64,000 bases of DNA, taken from positions 3,264,001 through 3,328,000 of the forward strand of contig NZ_JABBPK010000001.1 in the NCBI RefSeq assembly GCF_012933555.1. The letters run 5' to 3'. Below are positions 16,763 through 25,784 of the stretch, in pieces. The notes under the pieces were generated by a model. It was not told the origin of the DNA. It saw only the letters and a list, made by a program, of their open reading frames with translations, and did not search any database. A program made the translations under genes and the position numbers. This DNA comes from Niallia alba (GTDB lineage: Bacteria; Bacillota; Bacilli; Bacillales; Cytobacillaceae). Each line of letters starts with the position of its first letter. The stretch's first letter is position 1.

Positions 16763-18269
16763 TTTTATCCCATAAACGAAGATATTTAAGATTATTTTCG
16801 TCTAATTCTATCGCTGTTTGTATATATTCTCTTGCCTTGGTTAAATCTTCATTATAAAGACTGACTACGGCTAAATTATAATAAGCCTCATGAAATTGCG
16901 GATTCAAAGCGATTGTTTTTTGAAGATTCTCTTCTGCTTTGGCAAATTCCTTATTCTTAAGCTGAATATAAGAAAGTAAGAAATAATAGTTTTCATTATT
17001 TTTAAATTCAACTTTATTCAACACTTCTTCAGCTTGCGCGTATTTTTCATCATTTATGTAATTATTAACCAAATTAAGTGCGGATTTATCCACTCTATGT
17101 AACACAGCTGTACTCGCCGTATAGCTAATCCCTATACCTATCAGTAATAAGGTCATAACCAAAGCGCTGAGCTGGATTTTCCAGCTTTTTTTCTTGGGAA
17201 AATGGACGATAGCAGTCGCCAAAAATCCACCTACTAAACCGCCAATATGGCCGGCATTATCGATTCCTTGAATAGTAAATCCAAAAATAAGATTAATAAT
17301 GATAATAATGATAACATTCCATCCCATCACGCGAAAAAAAAGCTTTGGAAATTGCCAGGCAAAATAAAGAAGAGCCCCAAAACATCCAAAAATGGCACCA
17401 CTTGCCCCAGCAGATAAAGAGGGACTTAATAAATAGCTCGCAAATACCCCACTAAACCCAGCAAATAGATAAATAAATAAGAATCGACTGTTTCCAAAAA
17501 TCCGCTCAATTAATGGTCCCACATAATATAGTGCAATCGAATTCATTAGTAAATGTAATATCCCAATATGTAAGAAAATCGGCGTTATTAGTCGCCACCA
17601 TTCCCCATCGGCGATTAAATAATTTACTTTTGCCCCCCAATTAATTAACGTTTCACTGTTGGTACTTCCCCCACTTCCTTCCATTAAGAAAAACATAATA
17701 ATTTGAATAGCGATAAAAAGATAAGATATAAAAGGTTTGCCAAAATGAAACAGCTGTCTTTCTTCTTGTTCATTTTGTTTTATATGGGTAAAAACATCTT
17801 CTTTATATGTTTCAATTTGTGCGTTTCGTTCTTCCTCTGTATCAGGAACGACATTCAAGTCAGCTATAGTATGTCCAGCTAACTCCCATTCTTCGATAGA
17901 CCGATCGAGAAGGACTGTTTTAATTTCTACTTTTTTATCCGCACTAATAAATGGCTTATCAATTAAATGTGCAAAGGAATCGACAGGAGGAAAAGCTGTT
18001 ATATACATACTCTCCACTTTAAGAGAGCGATTGCGCAATGTACGTCTAATTCTTTCAGCATTTAATGAGGTTCTTTCCATATCTCTACTTAGCCAATTAC
18101 TCCAATCCAAATCAATACGAAATAAACGAATAACGGGATACTTTATTGCACCGCTTTGCTCCTCTAGCCATATCTCTTGTTGGTCTTCTGATAGATAAAT
18201 TATTTTATACTGACATTCAGTCACTAAAAAATCGACTAATCTCCAATATTTATATTGTTCTATCTCCAT
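16752..18269 (-). CDS. gluP: Rhomboid intramembrane serine protease GluP
   Basis: A 505-residue rhomboid of the Bacillus GluP/YqgP type. An N-terminal cytoplasmic domain (about 180 residues) precedes seven membrane segments holding the catalytic Ser in GASGAIFGCFG and the catalytic His in NAGHIGGLVGG. The C-terminal 120 residues carry TPR repeats (FHEAYYNLAVVSLYNEDLTKA). In B. subtilis it cleaves the magnesium transporter MgtE with the help of FtsH, and its loss affects division and glucose export. GGGAGAG precedes ATG 18269. It is the only gene between two gaps, so probably transcribed alone. Confidence 0.95.
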   Translation of the reverse strand: MEIEQYKYWRLVDFLVTECQYKIIYLSEDQQEIWLEEQSGAIKYPVIRLFRIDLDWSNWLSRDMERTSLNAERIRRTLRNRSLKVESMYITAFPPVDSFAHLIDKPFISADKKVEIKTVLLDRSIEEWELAGHTIADLNVVPDTEEERNAQIETYKEDVFTHIKQNEQEERQLFHFGKPFISYLFIAIQIIMFFLMEGSGGSTNSETLINWGAKVNYLIADGEWWRLITPIFLHIGILHLLMNSIALYYVGPLIERIFGNSRFLFIYLFAGFSGVFASYLLSPSLSAGASGAIFGCFGALLYFAWQFPKLFFRVMGWNVIIIIIINLIFGFTIQGIDNAGHIGGLVGGFLATAIVHFPKKKSWKIQLSALVMTLLLIGIGISYTASTAVLHRVDKSALNLVNNYINDEKYAQAEEVLNKVEFKNNENYYFLLSYIQLKNKEFAKAEENLQKTIALNPQFHEAYYNLAVVSLYNEDLTKAREYIQTAIELDENNLKYLRLWDKIKE

Positions 18270-18638
18270 CTGTTCTCTCCCTACTCTCCGAACACTGTAT
18301 AAACTTCTCTTTTTTCATTCTCCAGTTGCTTAAAAAAGAAACGTCGTCATTTTTAGGAAATCACCTTTTCCTTAACAATACTATAAAGGGTCTATCATTT
18401 CCTTTTTTATAATAAAATACCATTAAATTATACTCTATGCAGCTAATATATGTAGCTAGATCATGTTTTAATGTTTGCTAATAATAAAGGGAAACCGTAT
18501 TTTACAGATTACCCTTTAAAGAAATTTAGAAACTATAATAGCAAAGGAAATACCCTGTGTGATCTCACAGGGTATTATGACTGAAATAAATTCGGTGTTT
18601 TAAACAGGATCTATCAACCATTCTATGCTTTTTGAAAG
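18270..18638. other. Intergenic region gluP-yqgO
   Basis: About 370 bases, AT-rich. Contains a hairpin at 18549-18576 that fits a terminator for the yqgO side, and presumably the gluP promoter; nothing else is evident. Confidence 0.55.
18549..18577 (-). terminator. Hairpin downstream of yqgO
   Basis: AATACCCTGTG pairs with CACAGGGTATT around a short loop. On the minus strand it is followed by TTTCCTTT, a weak T tract, so it is a likely but imperfect terminator. Confidence 0.6.
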
Positions 18639-18839
18639 TTATTGATAAATAGTGTTTTGCGAACGGCCAAAAACAGAATTCATCATCATTCTTTTTATAC
18701 TAGGAACACTCAATAATACTCTTACAGCATATTTACGGATCAATGGATTCCTTAATATGGTATTCATGACACGGTAACGTTTTTGAATTAAATAATATCC
18801 ACCTAACACAATTAGTAAAATGGAGAATACTCTTGACAT
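18639..18839 (-). CDS. yqgO: Small membrane protein, YqgO-like
   Basis: A 66-residue protein with an N-terminal membrane helix (SRVFSILLIVLGGYYLIQ) and a basic amphipathic remainder (KRYRVMNTILRNPLIRKYAVR). It occupies the place of B. subtilis yqgO between gluP and yqgN. AGGAGGGATGG precedes the ATG, so it is well translated. The function is unknown; the name rests on position and similar architecture rather than on firm sequence recognition. Confidence 0.65.
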   Translation of the reverse strand: MSRVFSILLIVLGGYYLIQKRYRVMNTILRNPLIRKYAVRVLLSVPSIKRMMMNSVFGRSQNTIYQ

Positions 18840-18949
18840 TTTTCCATCCCTCCTAATAGTTAGTTTGGTGATAAAAATTAATTTTATCCGTTTTGATTAT
18901 GTGAAAATATTCCCGTATCTTAATTCCGCAAATAGGCTATGGTAAATCA

Positions 18950-19726
18950 TTACTGAAAGAAGACAAAATACAACAAGGCTGCCAACAAACCAGAAAGTAC
19001 ATTCACCATATCATTATTAAATAGAGCAAACCCTTTTATCTTAACTAGGCTTTCATGACATTTCCACTTTGTTTCAAAAATTTTCCCACAAACTGGACAC
19101 TTATACTCCACTTGTACAAATGCTCCTAAAATGGTATCAATAACATTCCCTAGAAATCCAAATAGAATGATGCTAACAAATCCTCCTAAATGAATGGGAA
19201 ATAATACGATTGCTGTTAATGCAATAACAAACGCCCCTGCTAATGCAGCCCATGTCCCTAAAACACTGATTGCCCCTGAAGTGCCTGTTTCTGTTGGTTT
19301 CCATGTTCGAACAGAGATTGGATTTTTTTTACTTAATGAACCAATTTCAGAAGCCCATGTATCCGAATTGGCAGCTGCAAGCAAAATGGAGAAAACAGTA
19401 ATCCAAATGGAGTCTTTAGTAAAATAATAAACGATACTAGCAATGGCAGCAAACCCTCCATTTGCCATAACTTGTAATGCATCGCGAGTAGATCCTTTTT
19501 GTGTTTTTTCTGCCATCGATTGTTTTGTTTTCCCTTTGTATTTTGAAAACATACTAGAAGACACAAAAAATACTCCTAGAACAATTAATCCTTTATAGCC
19601 AAACCCGATCGCAATTCCTGTACCGACGAAAAAAGCTGCAATTGCACCACTCTTAGTTAAAGATCGACGTTTGAAAGCATAATAAGAAACAAAAAAAATG
19701 AAAATAGGATATATAATACTACTCAT
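18950..19726 (-). CDS. DUF92 family integral membrane protein
   Basis: About 258 residues with six or more membrane segments and the DUF92 hallmark NSDTWASEIGSLSKKNP. DUF92 proteins are related to VTE6, the plant phytyl-phosphate kinase, so a CTP-dependent polyprenyl-phosphate kinase role is possible but untested in Bacillus. A loop carries CPVCGKIFETKWKCH, a likely zinc-binding insert. ATG 19726 follows GAAGGGG at a distance of about 12 bases; an ATG at 19747 has no good site. The gene overlaps the end of yqgN, so the two are one transcript. Confidence 0.8.
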   Translation of the reverse strand: MSSIIYPIFIFFVSYYAFKRRSLTKSGAIAAFFVGTGIAIGFGYKGLIVLGVFFVSSSMFSKYKGKTKQSMAEKTQKGSTRDALQVMANGGFAAIASIVYYFTKDSIWITVFSILLAAANSDTWASEIGSLSKKNPISVRTWKPTETGTSGAISVLGTWAALAGAFVIALTAIVLFPIHLGGFVSIILFGFLGNVIDTILGAFVQVEYKCPVCGKIFETKWKCHESLVKIKGFALFNNDMVNVLSGLLAALLYFVFFQ

Positions 19727-20288
19727 CTGTACATAATACCCCTTCATTTGTAATTATTTTTTGGACTGCTAGGTCATGGTTCTCTTTTGGGATTTCTTTC
19801 TGTAGCTGCATAGAAAAAGCTAACGATATTGTCTTTCCTTTATAATTTTGCAGAAAGCGGTCATAATATCCTCCTCCGAAACCTAGTCTATATCCTTTTG
19901 GCGAATAGGCTAGCCCTGGAACAAGGAGTAAATCAATTTGTGCTGGATCTGTTTGTTCTGTTTCTTCTACAATAGGTTCGAACAAATTACTATAAACAGA
20001 TTCAAGCTGATTAAAATGCTCTAATTGGCGAAAAGTCATTTGTCTAGTTGCGGGGTCGCACTTTGGAATACTTACCTTTTTTCCTAATTGCCAAGCTGTA
20101 CGAATAATTTGATAAGTATCAACTTCAGGAAATTTGGAAATGGTAATCCCGATATGATTAGCAGAAGTAAAGGAAACGTCCTTATATAATTGGAGAGCTA
20201 TCTGATAAGACATTTGCTCATATTGAGGCTTACTAATTTTATGTAGTTGTTTGATTATATTTGTTCGAAACTGTTTTTTTTCCTGCAT
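19719..20288 (-). CDS. yqgN: 5-formyltetrahydrofolate cyclo-ligase YqgN
   Basis: A 189-residue soluble enzyme that converts 5-formyl-THF to 5,10-methenyl-THF using ATP. The family signature GFGGGYYDRFLQNYKG is near residues 135-150, and the N-terminal RTNIIKQLHKIS and PGLAYSPKGYRLG segments match. Length is normal. It lies downstream of rpmG and its terminator and upstream of, and overlapping with, the DUF92 gene. The order yqgN-rpmGA is as in B. subtilis. Confidence 0.92.
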   Translation of the reverse strand: MQEKKQFRTNIIKQLHKISKPQYEQMSYQIALQLYKDVSFTSANHIGITISKFPEVDTYQIIRTAWQLGKKVSIPKCDPATRQMTFRQLEHFNQLESVYSNLFEPIVEETEQTDPAQIDLLLVPGLAYSPKGYRLGFGGGYYDRFLQNYKGKTISLAFSMQLQKEIPKENHDLAVQKIITNEGVLCTDE

Positions 20289-20327
20289 CTTATGTACACA
20301 CCATCCTTGCCTTCTGTTTTAAAATAT

Positions 20328-20357
20328 GAAAAAAACAGAAGGGATATCCCCTTCTGC
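20328..20357 (-). terminator. Terminator of rpmG
   Basis: CAGAAGGG-ATAT-CCCCTTCTG hairpin; on the minus strand it is followed by seven T directly after the rpmG stop codon. Confidence 0.92.
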
Positions 20358-20507
20358 TTATTTTGTTTCACGGTGAACTGTAGTACGTTTTTCTCTTGAG
20401 CAATATTTTTTTAGCTCAAGACGATCTGGATTATTTCGTTTATTTTTTTTAGAAATGTAGTTACGATCACCACATTCAGTGCAAGCTAACGTAATGTTTA
20501 CACGCAT
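20358..20507 (-). CDS. rpmG: 50S ribosomal protein L33 (RpmGA)
   Basis: A 49-residue protein, [16 protein letters not shown] at the start and VHRETK at the end, recognisably L33. It carries CTEC and a single downstream Cys (KKYCSRE), so the four-cysteine zinc ribbon of the zinc-type paralogue is incomplete. It is probably the zinc-independent form, like B. subtilis RpmGA. It is transcribed on the minus strand with a strong terminator right after the stop. GGGAAAT precedes ATG 20507. Confidence 0.93.
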   Translation of the reverse strand: MRVNITLACTECGDRNYISKKNKRNNPDRLELKKYCSREKRTTVHRETK

Positions 20508-20574
20508 GTTTATTTCCCTCCAAACTATAGGTTGCTAGTTCGTGCATACGACTTTTATATGATAACATCTTTTG

Positions 20575-21201
20575 TTAGGAAATGCTAGTACTTGTTTTCA
20601 TTAGAATATGATTCAAATCTAAAATATCTTTTTTTTCTGTGCCCGTTATCGACCAAGCACGGCTAATGCCAGTTGATTGGGGCTTAACTTCCATGTTTAA
20701 GGAAAAGATACTTACACTTGAACCTTTAGCCATTGGTTGATATTTAAGAATGCCTTTATGATTATTGTTCCAGATAAGCTCTGTGTGTACATTCCAAATA
20801 GGTTGTACCGTTCTCTGTTCGATACTCGTTGTTTCATGTTTCCCATTTACTAAATAGAGCTGGTCATCGATGGAATGATAGATGACGTTTTCCGTAGGTG
20901 AAACAAATGAAAGATGTTCTTGATAAGCTTTAGTAAAGTAATTTAAGACTAGAATTTTCATTTTCTTCGTTTCAGTAGAATGATTACGCACATAAATTTC
21001 ATTATATTGTATTTTGGAATGTTTGTGTATTTGCTTTACATGCACAGAAATGGAATGCTCAGGTATTAATTTTTCATAACCGTTCTGAATCCAATATGTT
21101 TTGCCATCAATCCAAATTCCAGGTGTTGTCGTTAATTTTTTCATTAATAGCTTTCTTTGAACACTTTGAAAGTCTTTTTGTAAATTAGCCTCAATTTTCA
21201 T
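20575..21201 (-). CDS. Conserved protein of unknown function in the GH57-GT4 block
   Basis: A 208-residue soluble protein, third gene of a three-gene minus-strand block. No signal peptide or membrane segment is visible. Alternating hydrophobic patterns (KIQYNEIYVRNHS, WNVHTELIWNNNHKGILKY, SIFSLNMEVKP) suggest a beta-sandwich. I do not recognise the family. It starts 25 bases after the GH57-GT4 gene ends, with GTAGGTG ahead. Association with an intracellular polysaccharide enzyme suggests a glucan-related or structural role, but this is inference only. Confidence 0.7.
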   Translation of the reverse strand: MKIEANLQKDFQSVQRKLLMKKLTTTPGIWIDGKTYWIQNGYEKLIPEHSISVHVKQIHKHSKIQYNEIYVRNHSTETKKMKILVLNYFTKAYQEHLSFVSPTENVIYHSIDDQLYLVNGKHETTSIEQRTVQPIWNVHTELIWNNNHKGILKYQPMAKGSSVSIFSLNMEVKPQSTGISRAWSITGTEKKDILDLNHILMKTSTSIS

Positions 21202-21226
21202 TCTATCTTCACCTACTCTAATATTT

Positions 21227-23680
21227 TTAATTAGATATGGATTCTTTCACCTTAGCATGAACGATTAGTTCATCAAAAACTCTTCTTGTTTCTTCCCCAA
21301 TTCGATTCCAACTAAAAAGGTGGCTCACTAATTTTTTGCCATTTTGACCAATCTCTTTACCTACTAATGGGTTTTCCAATAAATACTCTATATTCTCTAC
21401 TAAGTTTTCTGCATTATTTGGTTCCATATATAGTCCTGTTTCTTTATCTTTAATAATTCCTTTTAAGCCACCCGTCTGGGAAACAATCGTTGGAATTGCA
21501 AATACTAATGATTCTAGGGCTACAATCCCAAATGGCTCATATGAACTCGGTATCACTACGATATTTGCATGGGCATAAAATGCATTCTTCTGTTCTTCCT
21601 GTAAATAGCCTATCAACCGGACATTTTCCGATAGTCGGTTTCTCTCAATAAATTTTTGGTACTCATCATACATTGGTCCGACTCCCGCTATAACAAAAGA
21701 AATATCCGATCTCTTCTTAAGCAATTTTCTTGCCGCTTCTAATAGCGTCCCAAAACCTTTTTCTTTAACCATTCTTCCCATAGCAAAAATAATTTTTTGG
21801 TTACTGTTCAGATAAGAGGATTCAATTGGCGCAAGCGAAATCTCTTCCATTTTTAAAGATTCTACTCCATTTGGGATAACAGAAATTTTTGCTTGTTCTA
21901 CTTCAAAAACCGTCATTACTTCATTCTGCATATATTCACTGCAAACGATTAAAGAATCTGCTGCATGTATAAGCTGCCTTTCTTTTTCATGGATAAACTT
22001 CTGCATTTCCGTATAGATTCCGCCATTTCTGCCATGCTCTGTCGCATGTATTGTGGCGATTAAAGGAATTTGGAATTGATCCTTTAATGAAAGCGCGGCA
22101 GCACCTACTAGCCAATCATGTGCTTGAATCAAATCGAAAGTCATATGCTTAGCTATTTCTACTGCTTTATCCCACATTGCAAGATTTAATCCGCCAATCC
22201 AATGGATAAAATTATGTTCCATACTATGCATTGGTTTGACTCGATAAACAAATAAACCGTCCTTTTCTTCTACATCTTCTGCTCCTTTGTTCATATCTTG
22301 TGCTGTAATAAGATGAACTTCATATCCATTTTTCACTAGACTACTTGTTAATCCCACTACATGTGTTCCGAGACCACCGATTACATTTGGTGGATATTCC
22401 CATGATAAAATGAGTGCTTTTTTTCTATTTGCCGACTCCTTTTGGATTAACTTCTGATTAGTCATCTGGATTGTTGTATTTAAAATCGGGTACTCTTGTT
22501 CTCTGAAAGATAACCACTCTTTATCAATAGATCCTTTCAAATACCTACTTAACTTATTTGCTGCGTCCAGGTAGTCTGCAGCTACTTCTTTTTCCCCATT
22601 ATCTTGGTAAAGTAAAGCGCTTAGCATTATCCATTCTTTTTCCAGCTGTTTCTGAATCCTTTGACTGTCCGTATTTAAAGTAGTTTGTCTCCATTGATGA
22701 ATTTCTCTTTCCATAAAAACTAAAGAGACATATGAAGAGCTTTGTTTATGCATATTTCTTTTTCTGTCACGGTTTAAGAAAGAGGCACATAAATGTACAT
22801 GATCCATCCCTTGACTAAATTGCGTTAAATACGTATTAGGCGTGATATGAACCATATAGCCTTCATCACTTAAGTAACGGATCGTTTTATTAAGATCTTC
22901 CCGCACCTTTACATAGTTATCTAAGTTAATTGGTAGGGACAAGACCGACTCATTTGTATAATGATTATACGACTCAAGCAACTCCATAATTGCTTTATCC
23001 CAGGCATGTTTAGTCACATTCTCTACTTGAAAAATCTGATACAAACTTTCTTCTATCGGAAAGAAAACCACATCATGTGGGGATTCCACTGCGATTCCAA
23101 CATCACTTGGTAAAGGATCGCTATGATAGATTGTTGCACTATTTAGATAACTGTATGTTAACTTCTCTTTTTTCAAATATAAGTCCAAGCCAGGTGAAAA
23201 ATATCCTTCTGGAAACCAAAATCCTTTTGGACGATAATCTAAATAATCATCGATAATCGATAAACCCATTTCCATTTGCAATTGAACACCTGTACTGGTT
23301 GAAACATTTGATAAAAGGGAGAAAGAAGCGGGACTTCCAAGCAGTTCGATTCGATTTTCTTGGATGAGTTTCTTAAGTACTTTTAATAAATTTTTCTCCT
23401 TTTGAAGCCAATAAGAAAGTAATTCAACATCCTGAGCTTCTTTTTCTAAAAATTCTGTTATTTCTTCTCGAAACGACGGTAAATCCAGCATCTCCAAATA
23501 TATTGGTGGTATAACAAGTTGAATGGTATAAGACGGATTATCCTTTTCAGTATGGTAAAGAAAGTTTATAAAATTTATTGTCTGTTCATAAAACTCCTTT
23601 TTAGCGTGCTTATCTTTCGAAAAATAGTTCATAAAAGGGATCTTATTGATTACAATCAATTGAAAATAAGAACCATTCAT
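21227..23680 (-). CDS. Fusion of a degenerate GH57-like domain and a GT4 glycosyltransferase
   Basis: An 817-residue cytosolic protein. Residues 1 to about 400 resemble the GH57/DUF1957 branching-enzyme fold: GFWFPEGYFSPGLDLYLKK keeps the catalytic-type Glu, but the first GH57 motif, normally HxHxP, reads INKIP, and no DxExFGHW motif is seen, so hydrolase or branching activity is doubtful. From about residue 423 a GT4 transferase begins (SWEYPPNVIGGLGTHV), continues through IQAHDWLVG, and ends with the donor-site EPFGIVALESL. Such GT4 proteins build alpha-glucans. ATG 23680 overlaps the stop of the DUF4912 gene by four bases, so they are coupled. Confidence 0.85.
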   Translation of the reverse strand: MNGSYFQLIVINKIPFMNYFSKDKHAKKEFYEQTINFINFLYHTEKDNPSYTIQLVIPPIYLEMLDLPSFREEITEFLEKEAQDVELLSYWLQKEKNLLKVLKKLIQENRIELLGSPASFSLLSNVSTSTGVQLQMEMGLSIIDDYLDYRPKGFWFPEGYFSPGLDLYLKKEKLTYSYLNSATIYHSDPLPSDVGIAVESPHDVVFFPIEESLYQIFQVENVTKHAWDKAIMELLESYNHYTNESVLSLPINLDNYVKVREDLNKTIRYLSDEGYMVHITPNTYLTQFSQGMDHVHLCASFLNRDRKRNMHKQSSSYVSLVFMEREIHQWRQTTLNTDSQRIQKQLEKEWIMLSALLYQDNGEKEVAADYLDAANKLSRYLKGSIDKEWLSFREQEYPILNTTIQMTNQKLIQKESANRKKALILSWEYPPNVIGGLGTHVVGLTSSLVKNGYEVHLITAQDMNKGAEDVEEKDGLFVYRVKPMHSMEHNFIHWIGGLNLAMWDKAVEIAKHMTFDLIQAHDWLVGAAALSLKDQFQIPLIATIHATEHGRNGGIYTEMQKFIHEKERQLIHAADSLIVCSEYMQNEVMTVFEVEQAKISVIPNGVESLKMEEISLAPIESSYLNSNQKIIFAMGRMVKEKGFGTLLEAARKLLKKRSDISFVIAGVGPMYDEYQKFIERNRLSENVRLIGYLQEEQKNAFYAHANIVVIPSSYEPFGIVALESLVFAIPTIVSQTGGLKGIIKDKETGLYMEPNNAENLVENIEYLLENPLVGKEIGQNGKKLVSHLFSWNRIGEETRRVFDELIVHAKVKESISN

Positions 23681-24375
23681 TTCTTTTTCACATCCTCTTG
23701 CTCTTCTAATTCATAATAGCTATAGGTACTTACATGCTCAATCCAATTTGGAATGGAAACATCCCCATTTTCCCATTTCAGCAACTCTTTTTCCATTATT
23801 CCAGTATGATCTTGTGAAGTTCTAGGCGTATGTAATGAATTAGACTGTAATATAGGCAAAAAGGATTGATAAACATCGAGGACGCCAATTTCAAAACAAA
23901 AACTTCTGTTTGGCACTAAGTCTTTTAGTACAACCGATTCCTGTTTATTTTCAACCGGTAGCAAACGATAATTATGCGCATTGCTTCCATTATATATAAT
24001 GCTCGTTATATCGTTAATCTTTATTGCCAAAGAACAGCTATTGGGGTCAATATCATAATAAGTTGAAATTAGCTGCCATTTCCCTTCAGGTATTCTCCAA
24101 AATACTAATGCCGTTTCTTCGCTTGTTAACCAAGCTTCCATGCCATTTTTCTTTGCTAATAAATCAATGCTTGTCCAAAAATTTTCGGTTACATAAGGAT
24201 TCTTCATTTGTAATTCCTTATTAATCTTTTTCTCTTCTACTTGTCCAGTTACCTCTTGTTCTTTTACGTACTTTTTCCATTGGTATTGAACTTTACCTAC
24301 AGTTGAATTTAGTTCGATGGCAATTTTCCGGAAAGAAAGTCCTTTACGTCTTAAATTTACAATTTGTTCAATCAA
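23677..24375 (-). CDS. DUF4912 domain protein with N-terminal helix-turn-helix
   Basis: About 232 residues. The N-terminus (IVNLRRKGLSFRKIAIELNSTVGKVQYQWKKY) reads as a helix-turn-helix of the Hin/sigma-like type; the middle (TALVFWRIPEGKWQLISTYYDIDP and NYRLLPVENKQESVVL) matches DUF4912, a beta-rich domain of unknown role often found next to glycosyltransferases. Start: TTG 24375, because AGAGGTG lies nine bases before it; the GTG at 24387 falls in that site. First gene of the block, overlapping the next by ATGA. It may sense a carbohydrate or regulate the block, but this is untested. Confidence 0.75.
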   Translation of the reverse strand: MIEQIVNLRRKGLSFRKIAIELNSTVGKVQYQWKKYVKEQEVTGQVEEKKINKELQMKNPYVTENFWTSIDLLAKKNGMEAWLTSEETALVFWRIPEGKWQLISTYYDIDPNSCSLAIKINDITSIIYNGSNAHNYRLLPVENKQESVVLKDLVPNRSFCFEIGVLDVYQSFLPILQSNSLHTPRTSQDHTGIMEKELLKWENGDVSIPNWIEHVSTYSYYELEEQEDVKKK

Positions 24376-24881
24376 TAGAACTAGCACCTCTTTCTAAATT
24401 TTGTTTTCTTTTCCTGTTTTATCTTTGTTGTATGTATCGCAACTTACTAGTATATGTCTACAAGATTCTTTTTAGTTCCCTATTTATACTATTATGTTAC
24501 CACTGAATTGGTAATGCTACAATGAACAGATTTTGTCGGATTATGCTTTAACTTACGTACGTTTATCTAAAGGGCTCAAAAAATTTTTTCAACCTTTTAG
24601 CCATCTGCTTTAGTAACCCAAATTCGACATATGCTTTAAAAAAAAACAGTTTAATTACGACATATTTTTAAATGTTTCGCAAATGAATTCGAATATTGTC
24701 TCCCATTTTTTGAAGAAATTAATGAAATTTCCAACTGTCCTGTAAAAAGCACCTAGCTTTTCTTTTTGATTAAATAGGAATTATTTATGGAAAATGATAA
24801 AATATCTTTAGACTGGACAGCTTCTATAAAGCTTACTTTATTAAAATAATTTAAAATGAAGAAATTATCCTGAGGTGAATT
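24376..24881. other. Divergent intergenic region
   Basis: About 500 AT-rich bases between the DUF4912 gene (-) and the next pair of genes (+). TTCGACATATGCTTT and TACGACATATTTTT occur 40 bases apart near 24620-24670 as a loose direct repeat that could be an operator. No open frame of note. Confidence 0.45.
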
Positions 24882-25271
24882 ATGTTAACTGTTATGCTAG
24901 TACTAATAGGAGTTTCCTTATTGCTCCTAATTCTATCTTTTTTCCTTCGTGACCCTATTAAAGATTTGCGCGAAGAAATAGACCAACTTTCCATTCAACA
25001 AGTACAGGAAATGTATAAAATAAAAAAGAAATTAAAAGTGCTTGAAGAAGAATTAATGATTGGTGAAGAGAATTTTGCTTTTAAACCATCATCTGCGATA
25101 AAAGAATCAAAATCAGACCAGGCTGAAAATATCCAACCAATTCATGCCATTATTAAAAATCAAGTTTGGACACTTGCGGCAAGTGGCGTTCCCGTTGATC
25201 AGATCGCAAATCAATCTTCCCTATCGATTACTCAAGTTCAGCAAATTATAAATGAAAGGGTCGGAAAGTAA
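24882..25271 (+). CDS. Small membrane protein with coiled coil and C-terminal helix-turn-helix-like segment
   Basis: A 129-residue protein: an N-terminal membrane helix (TVMLVLIGVSLLLLILSFFL), a coiled coil (residues 28-60, IKDLREEIDQLSIQQV and IKKKLKVLEEELM), a linker, and a C-terminal segment WTLAASGVPVDQIANQSSLSITQVQQII that looks like a helix-turn-helix. This layout resembles SwrB-type (DUF6115) proteins of Bacillus, but I cannot confirm homology. TGAGGTGAAT precedes the ATG. It is followed after four bases by the MltG-like gene, forming a two-gene operon. Confidence 0.7.
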   Translation: MLTVMLVLIGVSLLLLILSFFLRDPIKDLREEIDQLSIQQVQEMYKIKKKLKVLEEELMIGEENFAFKPSSAIKESKSDQAENIQPIHAIIKNQVWTLAASGVPVDQIANQSSLSITQVQQIINERVGK

Positions 25272-25275
25272 CGAG

Positions 25276-25764
25276 ATGAAGAAACAAAATTTACGTTCGT
25301 TGGCAATCGGAATGCTCCTTTCAGCAAGTATAATTGCTAGTTTTTATCTATATCAAGATAACAACAAGCAAGAACAGAACACCCTAAACGTTTCAAATGC
25401 GACTACCTATTTACAGAGAGAGGGTTTTACTGTATTAACAGAGGCTGAATACACAGATTTACAAACAAAATTAGAGGAAAGCACCCAGAATCAAACAAAA
25501 CCAAATGCGGGAGCTAATAAAGAGGAGCAAGAAGAACCTAAAGAGGAAAAAAAGGAGACCTATTCCTACACGCTTAAAATTACCAGTGGTATGAGTATTT
25601 CTACGATCGCCGAGTTATTATTTAACGAAAACATTGTAAAAGACCAAGAAGAATTTGAAACCTATTTAATTGATAATGACTACCATACAAAAATTCAAGT
25701 TGGCAGCTTCCGCTTAACTAGTGACATGAGCTACAAAAAAATTGCCGAGACACTTACGGAATAA
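25276..25764 (+). CDS. MltG/YceG-like short membrane protein
   Basis: About 162 residues. One N-terminal membrane segment (IGMLLSASIIASFYLY), an acidic low-complexity linker, and a C-terminal domain resembling the LysM-like N-terminal part of endolytic transglycosylase MltG (ITSGMSISTIAELLFNENIVKDQEEFETYL). The catalytic YceG half of about 200 residues is absent, so this is probably not an active transglycosylase. ATG 25276 follows GGAAAG; the frame begins upstream inside the previous gene without a proper site. Short MltG-like proteins are common in Bacillaceae; their role is not known. Confidence 0.75.
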   Translation: MKKQNLRSLAIGMLLSASIIASFYLYQDNNKQEQNTLNVSNATTYLQREGFTVLTEAEYTDLQTKLEESTQNQTKPNAGANKEEQEEPKEEKKETYSYTLKITSGMSISTIAELLFNENIVKDQEEFETYLIDNDYHTKIQVGSFRLTSDMSYKKIAETLTE

Positions 25765-25784
25765 ATAATGCATCATAAGAGTGA

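Noticed and set aside
20358-20507. Loss of the fourth cysteine in L33 as a defect
   Set aside because: Zinc-independent L33 paralogues commonly have incomplete cysteine motifs; this is a normal form.
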